Below, in pieces: positions 43,881 through 52,377 of a stretch of DNA of 64,000 bases. The DNA is from Dyadobacter luteus. GTDB lineage: Bacteria; Bacteroidota; Bacteroidia; Cytophagales; Spirosomataceae. The translations under genes and the position numbers were made by a program. The DNA lies in the NCBI RefSeq assembly GCF_003383615.1, contig NZ_QNUL01000001.1, positions 62,001-126,000 on the forward strand, read 5' to 3'. Every line of letters begins with the position of its first letter. The stretch's first letter is position 1. The notes beneath the pieces are model-generated. The model was not told the DNA's origin. It saw nothing but the letters and a program-made list of their open reading frames with translations, and searched no databases.

Positions 43881-44900
43881 CTAATGAATAATCTTGAATA
43901 CAAGCTCCTTCAGTAATTCTGATTCCGGAATCGACACTCCGTCCAAACCTTTCATGCGCGCATCCGCTTCACGAAGATACTGAATCACATTGGCCGCTTT
44001 CGCCATAGGGTAGTTGCGGGCAGCATGGTTATAATCTTTGACAAAAAAAGGATTCACTCCCAGCTCTGCGGCAAGTCCCTTTTCCGATTTATCCTTACTT
44101 GCGTGCGTTAAAAGTACTTTTGCGTAAAAATTATACAGGATAATCAAAATCGGAGCCAACGGATTATCCTTCGAATTGGCTGAAAAATACGCGGCAATAC
44201 GATTTGCTTTCAATGCATCACGGTTTGCCAATGCTTTCTGAAATTCAAAAACATTGTATTCTTTGCTGATTCCGATAAACCGCTCCACCGCCTCTGCATC
44301 AATACCCTGATCGGGATTAAGATTAACCATGATTTTCCTGATCTCATTGGTCAATCTTTTCAGGTCGTTGCCAATATTATCGACGATCATCTGGATTGCC
44401 TTCGGGCTTATTTTCACGCCTTCAGACTGACAGAACGAAGCCACCCATTCAGGTAACTTATTATCATACATCTTTTTAGACTGAACCACCAGCCCATGCG
44501 TATTGAAAGCTTTGATATATGATTTGCGTTCATCGGCATTACTTTGAAAGCAGAACACCAATACTGTGCTGCTCAGTGGATTAGAAGCATATTCCTCCAG
44601 GCGCGTTTGCTGTTCCTTCTGTTCTATACCGCCCAGCTTGTTAGCATCCTTTACCAATACAAGCTGTCGTTCAGCCATAAAGGGGAATCTTCTGGCGTAA
44701 CTCAGTACGCCAGCCACATCCGTATCTTTCCCGTATAATATAAACTGATTAAAACCTTTCTCCGACTCCGGAACAACACGTTTTTCGAGTTCTTCAGCAA
44801 TACTATCAATATAAAAAGGCTCATCTCCATGCAGGAAATAGAGCGGTTTATACTTTTTACTTTTAATTTCTTTTAAAGCAACATCAGGCGATTGAGCCAT
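43881..44900 (-). CDS. holA: DNA polymerase III subunit delta
   Basis: The clamp-loader delta subunit, which opens the beta clamp. It has 339 residues. The N-terminal clamp-binding region reads KKYKPLYFLHGDEPFYIDSIAEELE, followed by the AAA+-like fold without a P-loop (RQLVLVKDANKL, STVLVFCFQSN), and the C-terminal collar domain contains FEFQKALANRDALKANRI. It is five bases upstream-overlapping in organisation with acpH: the acpH stop at 44906 is five bases before the holA ATG, so both are one operon. Confidence 0.9.
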   Translation of the reverse strand: MAQSPDVALKEIKSKKYKPLYFLHGDEPFYIDSIAEELEKRVVPESEKGFNQFILYGKDTDVAGVLSYARRFPFMAERQLVLVKDANKLGGIEQKEQQTRLEEYASNPLSSTVLVFCFQSNADERKSYIKAFNTHGLVVQSKKMYDNKLPEWVASFCQSEGVKISPKAIQMIVDNIGNDLKRLTNEIRKIMVNLNPDQGIDAEAVERFIGISKEYNVFEFQKALANRDALKANRIAAYFSANSKDNPLAPILIILYNFYAKVLLTHASKDKSEKGLAAELGVNPFFVKDYNHAARNYPMAKAANVIQYLREADARMKGLDGVSIPESELLKELVFKIIH

Positions 44901-44905
44901 AGGTA

Positions 44906-45526
44906 CTAATGATTCTTATTGTTAAACTGATTATGTTCTGCTATGAAGCGCTCAGATTCCACTTTAAGTTCAGGGAAAAAGGTCATAAACTTTTCCTCGT
45001 AAAATAACTCATTGAACCTGAGCTCGTTCACCGCGTCTCGGATAGGAGCCATAAAACCTGCTCTGCGCGACATACGGCTAAAGGTCAGATCAATACCTTC
45101 AAATGAATTGTAACTATTGAGCCAGTCCTGCCGTATCATTCCCCTTGCCATCGGTATCATTTCCTCGGGAATCAGATATTCATTCTTTTCGATCAGGCTA
45201 TACATCCGGTGCGAATACTTCCAGAGCGTTTCATTGCAAAAGTCCATAAAAAACTTCGCTAAAAAGTAATCGAAGTAAATATCAACGATAATTCCTGACA
45301 GTCGACCATGCTTTTCAGCAATCTTTTTCCTGGCCTCGCGTACGATCGGATGTGTATCCGTGAAGGAATCTATAAACCGATGTAATCTCAGTCCCGCTAC
45401 ATACTCCGGATTCCAGTCAGATGTTTTTTCCTCCGTGAGAAGTCCTTTTACAAAATCCCCGACAAAATTACCCATTATAATTCCTTCCCTGTTTCCTGAC
45501 AGTAATAAGTGTGCTAAAAAGTTCAT
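44906..45526 (-). CDS. Acyl carrier protein phosphodiesterase family protein
   Basis: A 206-residue member of the DUF479/AcpH family, HD-domain-like enzymes that remove the 4'-phosphopantetheine group from acyl carrier protein. The N-terminal signature NFLAHLLLSGNREGIIMGNFVGDFVKG is clear, with the family histidines in LRLHRFIDSFTDTHPIVREARK and an aspartate in IIVDIYFDYFLAKFF. It is the first gene of a unit with holA. In vivo function of AcpH proteins outside E. coli is poorly known, so the substrate is inferred. Confidence 0.88.
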   Translation of the reverse strand: MNFLAHLLLSGNREGIIMGNFVGDFVKGLLTEEKTSDWNPEYVAGLRLHRFIDSFTDTHPIVREARKKIAEKHGRLSGIIVDIYFDYFLAKFFMDFCNETLWKYSHRMYSLIEKNEYLIPEEMIPMARGMIRQDWLNSYNSFEGIDLTFSRMSRRAGFMAPIRDAVNELRFNELFYEEKFMTFFPELKVESERFIAEHNQFNNKNH

Positions 45527-45634
45527 TTCCCTGATATTTTAATAAAATAGCTGTACGTTTGCTGCCACAATGGCTACTGCCAACCACCGGGAACAATTAT
45601 TTTACAACAATCAATATTTTAATCAGACAAGCAA

Positions 45635-46147
45635 ATGAAAGTTGAAAAAAATAACGTGATTGCGTTAACATATAGCCTGCGCATTCCCGACACAGATGGC
45701 GAAATGGATGTGGTAGAAGTAGTAACGGAAGAGGATCCGATGTATTTCATACAAGGTATCAGCGGTCTTCCGGAAGGCTTCGAAAACCAGATAGAAGGAC
45801 TTGTAGTGGGTGATACATTCGATTTCACTGTAGAACCCGAAGAAGGTTATGGTGAATACGACGAAGAAGCTGTTGTTGAATTGCCAAAACAGGTATTTCA
45901 AATGGAAGACGTGAACCAGGATGAGCTTCTTCAGGTCGGCAATCTTATTCCGATGACCAACGAAGACGGAGAACGTATGCACGGTCAGGTTTTAGAGGTA
46001 AAAGAGGAAGTTGTAGTAATGAACTTCAACCACCCGCTCGCAGGAAAAGAAATGCACTTCGAAGGACAGATATTATCTATTCGTCCTGCAACTGCAGAAG
46101 AAATCAGCCACGGTCACGTACATGGCGAAGGCGGAGTGCATCACTGA
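45635..46147 (+). CDS. SlyD-like FKBP-type peptidyl-prolyl isomerase
   Basis: A 170-residue cytoplasmic prolyl isomerase and chaperone. The FKBP core is split by an inserted flap domain as in SlyD: NVIALTYSLRIPDTDGEMDV, then YFIQGISGLPEGFENQIEGL, the flap (about 75-125) and back to VVMNFNHPLAGKEMHFEGQ, a diagnostic SlyD block. The C-terminus is short and histidine-rich (HGHVHGEGGVHH), a possible nickel-binding tail much shorter than in E. coli. It is divergent from acpH and ends at a very strong hairpin. Confidence 0.92.
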   Translation: MKVEKNNVIALTYSLRIPDTDGEMDVVEVVTEEDPMYFIQGISGLPEGFENQIEGLVVGDTFDFTVEPEEGYGEYDEEAVVELPKQVFQMEDVNQDELLQVGNLIPMTNEDGERMHGQVLEVKEEVVVMNFNHPLAGKEMHFEGQILSIRPATAEEISHGHVHGEGGVHH

Positions 46148-46164
46148 GGAAATTAGGAGTTATA

Positions 46165-46210
46165 AATTAGGAATGAAGAATTAGCTGTGGTTGATTCTTC
46201 ATTCCTAATT
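46165..46210. terminator. Bidirectional terminator with perfect 17-bp arms
   Basis: Arms beginning AATTAGGAATGA (46165-46181) and ending CCTAATT (46194-46210), 17 pairs without mismatch, loop of 12, then CTTAACTTTT. It lies between convergent slyD-like and dCMP deaminase genes. AATTAGGA also occurs as a short direct repeat at 46151. Confidence 0.85.
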
Positions 46211-46237
46211 CTTAACTTTTCATTTATAATTATAAGC

Positions 46238-46711
46238 CTACGGCTTATAATGCTCCACTTCCACTCCGAATCTCTTCAGGAACTCCACTCCTTCTTCTAC
46301 GGCAATACCTTTGTATGCGGCGTAAGAATGTAAAAAAATCACCTTTTTGATCTTCATTGTATAAATTACTCTTGCACACGCAATGCACGGGGCTAATGTG
46401 ACAAAAAGAGTGGAACCTTCAATATTTGAACCATTTTTTACTGCAAACAAAATTGCATTCTGCTCGGCGTGCAAAGCAAGCGAGCAACTGCCTTTTGCAT
46501 CACGCGGACAACCCGTTTCCGGAAACTCTTCATCGCAGTTGTGTGTACCGGCAGGTGGCCCGTTGTAACCTATTGATATAATTCTCGTATCTTTTGTAAG
46601 TACCGCACCGACCTGAGCTTTGATACAATGTGAACGTTGCGCAAGATTTTTTGCCAACTCCATAAAAATATCATCAAATTCCGGCTTAAAATTCGTTGTA
46701 GGTAATGTCAT
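46238..46711 (-). CDS. Deoxycytidylate (dCMP) deaminase
   Basis: Converts dCMP to dUMP for thymidylate synthesis. The 157-residue protein has the zinc cytidine-deaminase motif: His81 and Glu83 in LALHAEQNAI, and Cys109/Cys112 in APCIACARVI. An extra N-terminal cysteine/histidine cluster (GYNGPPAGTHNCDEEF) is typical of dCMP deaminases. The longest frame begins with TTG at 46768 and would overlap the neighbour; the ATG at 46711 (MTLPTTNFKPEFDDIFM) is chosen. Confidence 0.93.
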   Translation of the reverse strand: MTLPTTNFKPEFDDIFMELAKNLAQRSHCIKAQVGAVLTKDTRIISIGYNGPPAGTHNCDEEFPETGCPRDAKGSCSLALHAEQNAILFAVKNGSNIEGSTLFVTLAPCIACARVIYTMKIKKVIFLHSYAAYKGIAVEEGVEFLKRFGVEVEHYKP

Positions 46712-46750
46712 TGCGGTTATAAACTTGAATTGAGCTGCAAACTTAGAAAA

Positions 46751-47872
46751 ATGATGATTTGGATTCAATATACATTACTGTCTCACATTAAAATGCTGCT
46801 GATCCCGGTACTTATGCTACTATGCGCAAGACCGGTATTTGCACAGACAAATAAGGTAACACTCAAACTGCAGAAACAATCTCCTGCCCTGCTTAAATCC
46901 TATAAATTTTTTGTTCAGGAAGTCGAAGACAAAAGAAAATCGCCAGGTGCCGGGATTGGTCGTGTGATCAGCGGTGGGCAGGAAGCGTCATTATCTTTCG
47001 CCTCTTCAATCGAAAAGGAAATGCTGACACATTGGTCGTTCACGGCTCCCAAAAATAATCAGACTTATCTTCCTCTTTACATCACAGTTAAAGATTTCAG
47101 GATCAATGAAAAAAAGGCTGGGCCCAACAAGGTTACAGGTGAAATCACCTTAGATGTATCCTTCCGCTGGTATAGGAATATGCAGCCAGTTGAGCTCACC
47201 AGCTACCAGACTTCCGCCAATTACACCCGGCCGGAGAACGATCCATATTATGAAAAAATAGCGGAACAGATTCTCAATCAGACACTTGTTCATTTCACCA
47301 ACTGGATGAACACGAATGCAGGTAAAACGCCTTCACTGGCCCGAAATCTGGTATTGGTCTTTAAGGAAATCAGAAACAGGAATGACAGGGATACTGTCTT
47401 TTACGACTCTGCAAGACCGCTCATCTGGGCTGATTTCCGCGGACAGAGCAGCAAGCCCGGAAGCCGTTATGCTGCCGCGGTTTTTACCAGCTTTGCTTAT
47501 GAAGGAAAATCCTATCCCAAAGGCGACGACCTCGTTGTAGAAATAGGACTTAAAATCTTTATGGTAAAAAGTATGTCCTGGGGCCGGCCTGAGTCACGGA
47601 ATGCAGGCACACTCCGGCACGAGCAGCTTCATTTCGATGTAACCCGTATTGTTGTAGAACGGTTCAAGAAAAATCTGATCAAAGCAGAGCTCACAATAGA
47701 CGATTTCGACAGTGAAATACAATATCAATTTCTTGAAACCTACCGGGAAATGAATCGGGAACAGGAGGCTTACGACGGAGAAACTGGTCATGGTTTAAAT
47801 GCTTCGGCTCAGGCAGCGTGGGACAGAAAGATTACGAGTGAAATTTCGGGTATTTATTCCGGAACCCAGTAG
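46751..47872 (+). CDS. Exported DUF922-like protein, putative zinc protease
   Basis: A 373-residue exported protein with a signal segment (IKMLLIPVLMLLCARPVFAQ). The N-terminal half is beta-rich and unknown. The C-terminal half resembles DUF922: RPLIWADFRG opens it, and the motif HEQLHFD (47618-47638) gives an HExxH zinc-binding pair with a following aspartate. Family members are predicted metalloproteases of unproven substrate. The longest frame starts at a TTG at 46730; the first ATG is 46751, 39 bases from the divergent dCMP deaminase start. The 3' end overlaps the convergent comEC gene by 19 bases. Confidence 0.75.
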   Translation: MMIWIQYTLLSHIKMLLIPVLMLLCARPVFAQTNKVTLKLQKQSPALLKSYKFFVQEVEDKRKSPGAGIGRVISGGQEASLSFASSIEKEMLTHWSFTAPKNNQTYLPLYITVKDFRINEKKAGPNKVTGEITLDVSFRWYRNMQPVELTSYQTSANYTRPENDPYYEKIAEQILNQTLVHFTNWMNTNAGKTPSLARNLVLVFKEIRNRNDRDTVFYDSARPLIWADFRGQSSKPGSRYAAAVFTSFAYEGKSYPKGDDLVVEIGLKIFMVKSMSWGRPESRNAGTLRHEQLHFDVTRIVVERFKKNLIKAELTIDDFDSEIQYQFLETYREMNREQEAYDGETGHGLNASAQAAWDRKITSEISGIYSGTQ

Positions 47873-49917
47873 GCTTTTTCTGACAGATCATAGAAAGGAA
47901 TCTGATTAGCAAGCAGATATTCCTTCCATTGATCTGCTCGTTTGTATCTGATCTCCCCTCCCAGCATCACCAGCGACTGTGATGAAATATCGTTAGGTGG
48001 CATACCGTTCGTCACGACCTGATAATCAATGTTGCTGTCCCGAATAAATTTCCCTCTCGTGAAAAGTCTGCCATTCCACAGGGCAAGTTCCCCATATGGG
48101 CACTTTAGAAATGCCGGGGCAGCATCGTTCAATTTATCTGACTGGTACAGATATACGGTATTCAGCACACCATGATTGATTGCATAATTTGCAATGCGGA
48201 AATTATAAGCATCCTTATCATTCACAAAAGCACTGTCGCTCATAACATAAAGCTGATCACCATTTTTGAAACTTACAACGGAATGTCTGGGAATTGAATG
48301 AATAATTGCAGCCGGTGAATAGAAAAGCTGTACGCTTTGCGAAACAGAATACATTACAAAAATGACTGTGAGAAACAGGCTGTATTGAAGTATTTTTAGT
48401 TGCCTGCTTTCCAATGAGTACCATACAATGAGCATAAGCAGGTATAACATAACAACTTCAAGATGATCCAGATGCAAATTTGTGAGGACGTATCCCGGCA
48501 AATACTTAGGAATGGCCACTGAGATGTTTGTCAGGTAAGCAGAGAAGTATACGGCCTGTTCTGGTAGAAACTGTAACCATTCGATCGGAATAATACTAAC
48601 GAGTAATAACACCATCGAAGCAGGCAGCAGAATATTTGTAAAAAAGATGACAAATGGATTGACAAGCCAGAAATAAGTCGGGAACTGGTGAAAATAGTAT
48701 AAGCTCAAAGGAAAGGTTGCCAACTGAGCTGCAAAGGACAACACCGTAATTTCCCACAAAAATGCACTGATACGACCAGTCGGTTGCCATATATCCGCAA
48801 TCGGCTTATAGAAGAGAAAAATGCCGGCCATAGCCAGAAAGGACAGCTGAAAACCAATGTCGAATAAGGCATGCGGATCAAAAACAAGAATCAAAAGAGC
48901 CGAAATGGCCAAGGTATTGACAGACTGCTGCTTCCGGCTGAATGTTTCAGCAATTACGAAAATGACACACATCAGTGTGGCGCGCTGAACAGATGGAGGT
49001 AAACCAGTAACCAAAGCATAAAATCCGAGACTTGCCACGATTAATAACAGATAAATCAATCTTCCTCCAGGCAACTTTTTTACCCACCCCAGTAACTTAC
49101 TCAGCACCAGGAAAATAATAGCCACGTGCATCCCGGACACAGATAGAATGTGTACTGTACCTGAAATTGTGTAATTATCAACCTGTTCTGATCTCAGATC
49201 GTCTCTGCGCCCCAGCAACATGGCTTTTACCAAACCATAAGACTCGTCATCCTTAATCTGTTTTCTGAAAACCTGATCGGCCCAGCCGGACATAGAAAAA
49301 CTCCAGCTACGAAGTTGAGAAAGACTGTTATCGGAGTCAATGATTTGATAGGTTCCATTCTGCAGATAATCCACCCATACTATTCCTTTGTTTCTCAGAT
49401 ACAGAGGGTAGTTAAATTCATCCGGGTTGAGTGGCTGAGATGGACGATCCAGAGAGCCGATCACCAAAACACGATTGCCCGGCTGTGGTACAAGAACCGC
49501 ATCAAGAGGAATAGTCATCAGCGCCTTTATGTCGCAGTGATTCCAGTTAGTGCCGGACTTGTACTGATCAATCCGAATTTCGTATCGAAAGTTCTTTGTA
49601 CGCTTTTCCGGTAGAGAGCTAATTATGGCTGTATATACCTCGCAATCTTGTTTTTCAAAAAGCGCCTGATCCTGATCTAACCAATCGTTTTGAAAGGACA
49701 CTGCCAGTGCACCTGACAGCAGGAAAAAAAGCAGGATGAGACTCCCCTTGGCCTGTCTCCTCAGAAGCACAATTGTAACCAGAGCAAATAGAAGAGCACA
49801 TGTGGCTACTTCCAAAATCAGTAGCGTAAGATGTGAATCCCGAAAAAAGTATTCTCCAAGAAGGACTCCTGTCATGAAACTCAGGACAGGACTTACAAAC
49901 GGCGTACGTGAAAGCAT
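47854..49917 (-). CDS. comEC: ComEC/Rec2 family competence protein
   Basis: A 687-residue inner-membrane protein that in naturally competent bacteria forms the channel for incoming single-stranded DNA. An N-terminal membrane/DUF4131 part (about 1-200) precedes the Competence domain (about 220-500), whose signature HILSVSGMHVAIIFLVLSKLLGW is present, with about eight helices after it. The C-terminal part (about 530-687) has no clear metallo-beta-lactamase histidines, so this is the short form. It begins four bases after the stop of the M43 protease gene, in the order phoH, M43, comEC. Competence in this strain is not shown by sequence. Confidence 0.9.
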   Translation of the reverse strand: MLSRTPFVSPVLSFMTGVLLGEYFFRDSHLTLLILEVATCALLFALVTIVLLRRQAKGSLILLFFLLSGALAVSFQNDWLDQDQALFEKQDCEVYTAIISSLPEKRTKNFRYEIRIDQYKSGTNWNHCDIKALMTIPLDAVLVPQPGNRVLVIGSLDRPSQPLNPDEFNYPLYLRNKGIVWVDYLQNGTYQIIDSDNSLSQLRSWSFSMSGWADQVFRKQIKDDESYGLVKAMLLGRRDDLRSEQVDNYTISGTVHILSVSGMHVAIIFLVLSKLLGWVKKLPGGRLIYLLLIVASLGFYALVTGLPPSVQRATLMCVIFVIAETFSRKQQSVNTLAISALLILVFDPHALFDIGFQLSFLAMAGIFLFYKPIADIWQPTGRISAFLWEITVLSFAAQLATFPLSLYYFHQFPTYFWLVNPFVIFFTNILLPASMVLLLVSIIPIEWLQFLPEQAVYFSAYLTNISVAIPKYLPGYVLTNLHLDHLEVVMLYLLMLIVWYSLESRQLKILQYSLFLTVIFVMYSVSQSVQLFYSPAAIIHSIPRHSVVSFKNGDQLYVMSDSAFVNDKDAYNFRIANYAINHGVLNTVYLYQSDKLNDAAPAFLKCPYGELALWNGRLFTRGKFIRDSNIDYQVVTNGMPPNDISSQSLVMLGGEIRYKRADQWKEYLLANQIPFYDLSEKAYWVPE

Positions 49918-49921
49918 GTTA

Positions 49922-51211
49922 TCATCTGACTAATAAACGTTTACTTACAGTTTCTGAACCGCTGGTTACACGAAGAATGTAAACACCGGATGGTAAGTTT
50001 TTCACGTTGATATAAGTCTGATTGTATGTTTCGCCGATCATTTGGACACCCTTGTCATTGAATACACTGAGGCGAAAATCAGCATAATTGGGAGTATAGA
50101 CATTGGCCTGAAGATAATCTCCCACGGGATTGGGATACACTTCAACAGAAAGCCTGTTTTCTGTACTTGTAGCATACGCAACTAACTGAGCACGACGCGG
50201 ACTCACAGCCAGGACGGCATGCATTCTTTTCTTCTGATCATTTGTAAACACGCTCATGCAGCGATCAGGAGAATAATCCATGTAATTCTCAATCATGTTG
50301 CGCGATGGCCTGCCCTCGCAGTTGGAATACACCTCACCGCACACAGGTGTATCGGGTAGGTAAGACGTTTCCGCCCTTGGTGTATCGTCGCAATAATCAG
50401 TTCCGCAAATTGTACGTCCCCAGATATGCAGCAAACCCAACCAATGACCTATTTCGTGTGTGGTGGTTCGTCCAAGGTTATAAAAACTACTTGTATTTGC
50501 AGGCTGATTCCGGCCAAAATACCGCCAGCCAATAATTACACCATCAGTTAAAGGATCAATCGCCTCATCTTCACTGGTTACAAGCCCGTTGGTTTGAGGA
50601 TTGATTTCTGTTACCGTCGGACTTTGCGCGATCCCCAGATATTCAGCTGAAAGCTCGCAAACCCATATATTCAAATACTTATTGGTAGCCCACGGAGGTG
50701 AAGCTTTGGCAAGTTCTTTATCTGAAGTTTGTACGCTGAAAGACTGCCGGGAATCGTAGGTTCTTACGACGCCTGCCAATTTGAAACGGATACCAGTATC
50801 TACAGCATGCGTCCCTGTATAAAAACCCTGATAACCTGATGTATTGCTGTAATCTTCATTCAGCGTTTCGATCTGACTGGCGATTTGCTCGTCGGAAATA
50901 TTGCTGTTATTGGCACCACCAATTTGTCCGTCACGACGATTATGCACCACATGCACTACCACAGGTATCGTGACAACAACATCAGAAGCAATGCGAAAGT
51001 TATTTGATTTTTGATATAGATGATCCTGAATCGCCTCCTCCGTTTTCTCTCTGATATGAAGCAGTGACGGATTATTACGGATCCGTATAGAATCAAGATA
51101 ATCAGTAGCGCAGCGTTTCAGGGGAACTTCTGATTGCTGCGCTACCAGAGAAGTAGCACAAAGTGCTGACAATAAAACTGTCAGAAATCTACTACTGCTC
51201 CGATTTTTCAT
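49922..51211 (-). CDS. Secreted M43-family zinc metalloprotease with T9SS type A sorting domain
   Basis: A 429-residue secreted protease of the pappalysin/cytophagalysin family. Signal peptide at about 1-25 (SSSRFLTVLLSALCATSLVAQ). The catalytic motif HEIGHWLGLLH gives zinc ligands and the general-base glutamate, followed by the Met-turn region (RNMIENYMDYSPDRCMS). The C-terminus (VEVYPNPVGDYLQANVY to GVYILRVTSGSETVSKRLLV) is a type A sorting domain for secretion by T9SS. A longer ATG frame starts at 51262, but the ATG at 51211 gives a normal signal peptide and overlaps phoH by 20 bases. Confidence 0.9.
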   Translation of the reverse strand: MKNRSSSRFLTVLLSALCATSLVAQQSEVPLKRCATDYLDSIRIRNNPSLLHIREKTEEAIQDHLYQKSNNFRIASDVVVTIPVVVHVVHNRRDGQIGGANNSNISDEQIASQIETLNEDYSNTSGYQGFYTGTHAVDTGIRFKLAGVVRTYDSRQSFSVQTSDKELAKASPPWATNKYLNIWVCELSAEYLGIAQSPTVTEINPQTNGLVTSEDEAIDPLTDGVIIGWRYFGRNQPANTSSFYNLGRTTTHEIGHWLGLLHIWGRTICGTDYCDDTPRAETSYLPDTPVCGEVYSNCEGRPSRNMIENYMDYSPDRCMSVFTNDQKKRMHAVLAVSPRRAQLVAYATSTENRLSVEVYPNPVGDYLQANVYTPNYADFRLSVFNDKGVQMIGETYNQTYINVKNLPSGVYILRVTSGSETVSKRLLVR

Positions 51212-52142
51212 AAGCTGCCAATATATCACGAACAAGACGATGACGAACCACATCGGATCCATCCAGCTCTACAAAACTGATTCCCTTAATCCCCTTCAAA
51301 ACCTGAATAGAATCCGTTAATCCCGATTTCAGATTCTTGGGTAAATCAATCTGAGATTTATCGCCGGTAATAATTGCCTTTGAACTTGGCCCCATTCTGG
51401 TCAGGAACATCTTCATCTGCATAGGCGTTGTATTTTGCGCCTCATCCAGCAGAATAAATGCATTGTTCAATGTTCGTCCACGCATGTAAGCAAGGGGAGC
51501 AATTTCGATTACGCGTGACTCCAGATACAGCTTCAGCTTTTCCGGGGCGATCATATCATCAAGCGCGTCATAAATCGGTCGTAAATACGGATCTATTTTT
51601 TCTTTCAAATCGCCCGGTAAAAAACCCAGGTTCTCCCCTGCTTCAACGGCAGGTCTGGTGATGATGATTTTCCTGACCTCCTTGTTTTTCAATGCCTTAA
51701 CTGCAATAGCTACAGCCGTATAAGTTTTTCCTGTTCCCGCCGGTCCAACTGCAAACACCAGATCAAACTTCGAAGCCCTGTCAACCAGCAACTTCTGATT
51801 AGCCGTTTTTGCTTTGATAACCAGCCCCTTGTTACCATATATAATTACGTCATCATCGTCCTCAGCAGTTTTGGAACTGGCCGGTAGTGTGACTCCGTTA
51901 AGATAAATCCTAACATTCTCCGGAGTTATTTTTCCATACTTCTGGTAATGAGCGATCAGTGAATCCATGACATCAGTAATTCGCATGATCTCCGGCGCGG
52001 TGCCCTGGATCCTGATTTCGTTACCTCTTGAAATTATTTTACTCCCGGGAAAAGCGGTTGCAACTTCCTTGATATTGGAATTGTGTATTCCAAGAAAATC
52101 GACCATTGAAATGTCTTCGAGAGTGATGATTTTTTCCAGCAA
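51192..52142 (-). CDS. PhoH-family ATPase
   Basis: A 316-residue cytoplasmic P-loop ATPase of the PhoH/YbeZ type, linked to RNA metabolism. Walker A is GPAGTGKT at about 132-139 and Walker B is AFILLDEAQNTT; an N-terminal KH-like region (about 15-80, GSKIISRGNEIRIQGTAPEIM) precedes them. The frame begins with TTG; the next ATG at 52106 would remove conserved-looking sequence (LEKIITLEDISMVDFLG), so the TTG start is kept with reservation. The 3' end overlaps the M43 protease start. Confidence 0.9.
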   Translation of the reverse strand: MLEKIITLEDISMVDFLGIHNSNIKEVATAFPGSKIISRGNEIRIQGTAPEIMRITDVMDSLIAHYQKYGKITPENVRIYLNGVTLPASSKTAEDDDDVIIYGNKGLVIKAKTANQKLLVDRASKFDLVFAVGPAGTGKTYTAVAIAVKALKNKEVRKIIITRPAVEAGENLGFLPGDLKEKIDPYLRPIYDALDDMIAPEKLKLYLESRVIEIAPLAYMRGRTLNNAFILLDEAQNTTPMQMKMFLTRMGPSSKAIITGDKSQIDLPKNLKSGLTDSIQVLKGIKGISFVELDGSDVVRHRLVRDILAAYEKSEQ

Positions 52143-52339
52143 ATGAATAATTGGTTTAGTGTTTTATAAATATTGTAAAATTTAGTAATAATAACCAAGA
52201 TTTGCCACAAATGGGTTCTTTCTATAGCTTCACCTGTTGCAAGAAAAAACTATAATCTGAATCAAAAACTGACAAGTGATTCATAATCAGCCCTTCCATT
52301 TTTTATATCCGGCTCAAAAAAATACTTGTCGCCTTCTCC

Positions 52340-52370
52340 TTTTCTCACTGCCCTGTTATGCTTAATTTTG
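52340..52370 (+). promoter_or_regulatory. Candidate dnaB promoter close to the ATG
   Basis: TAATTTTG at 52363-52370 matches TAnnTTTG, with a degenerate TTTT 19 bases upstream. Transcription would start within a few bases of the dnaB ATG at 52378, so the mRNA would have almost no leader. Confidence 0.45.
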
Positions 52371-52377
52371 TGGTAAT

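Noticed and set aside
47854-49917. comEC with C-terminal metallo-beta-lactamase domain
   Set aside because: The HxHxDH motif is absent; the protein is the short ComEC form.
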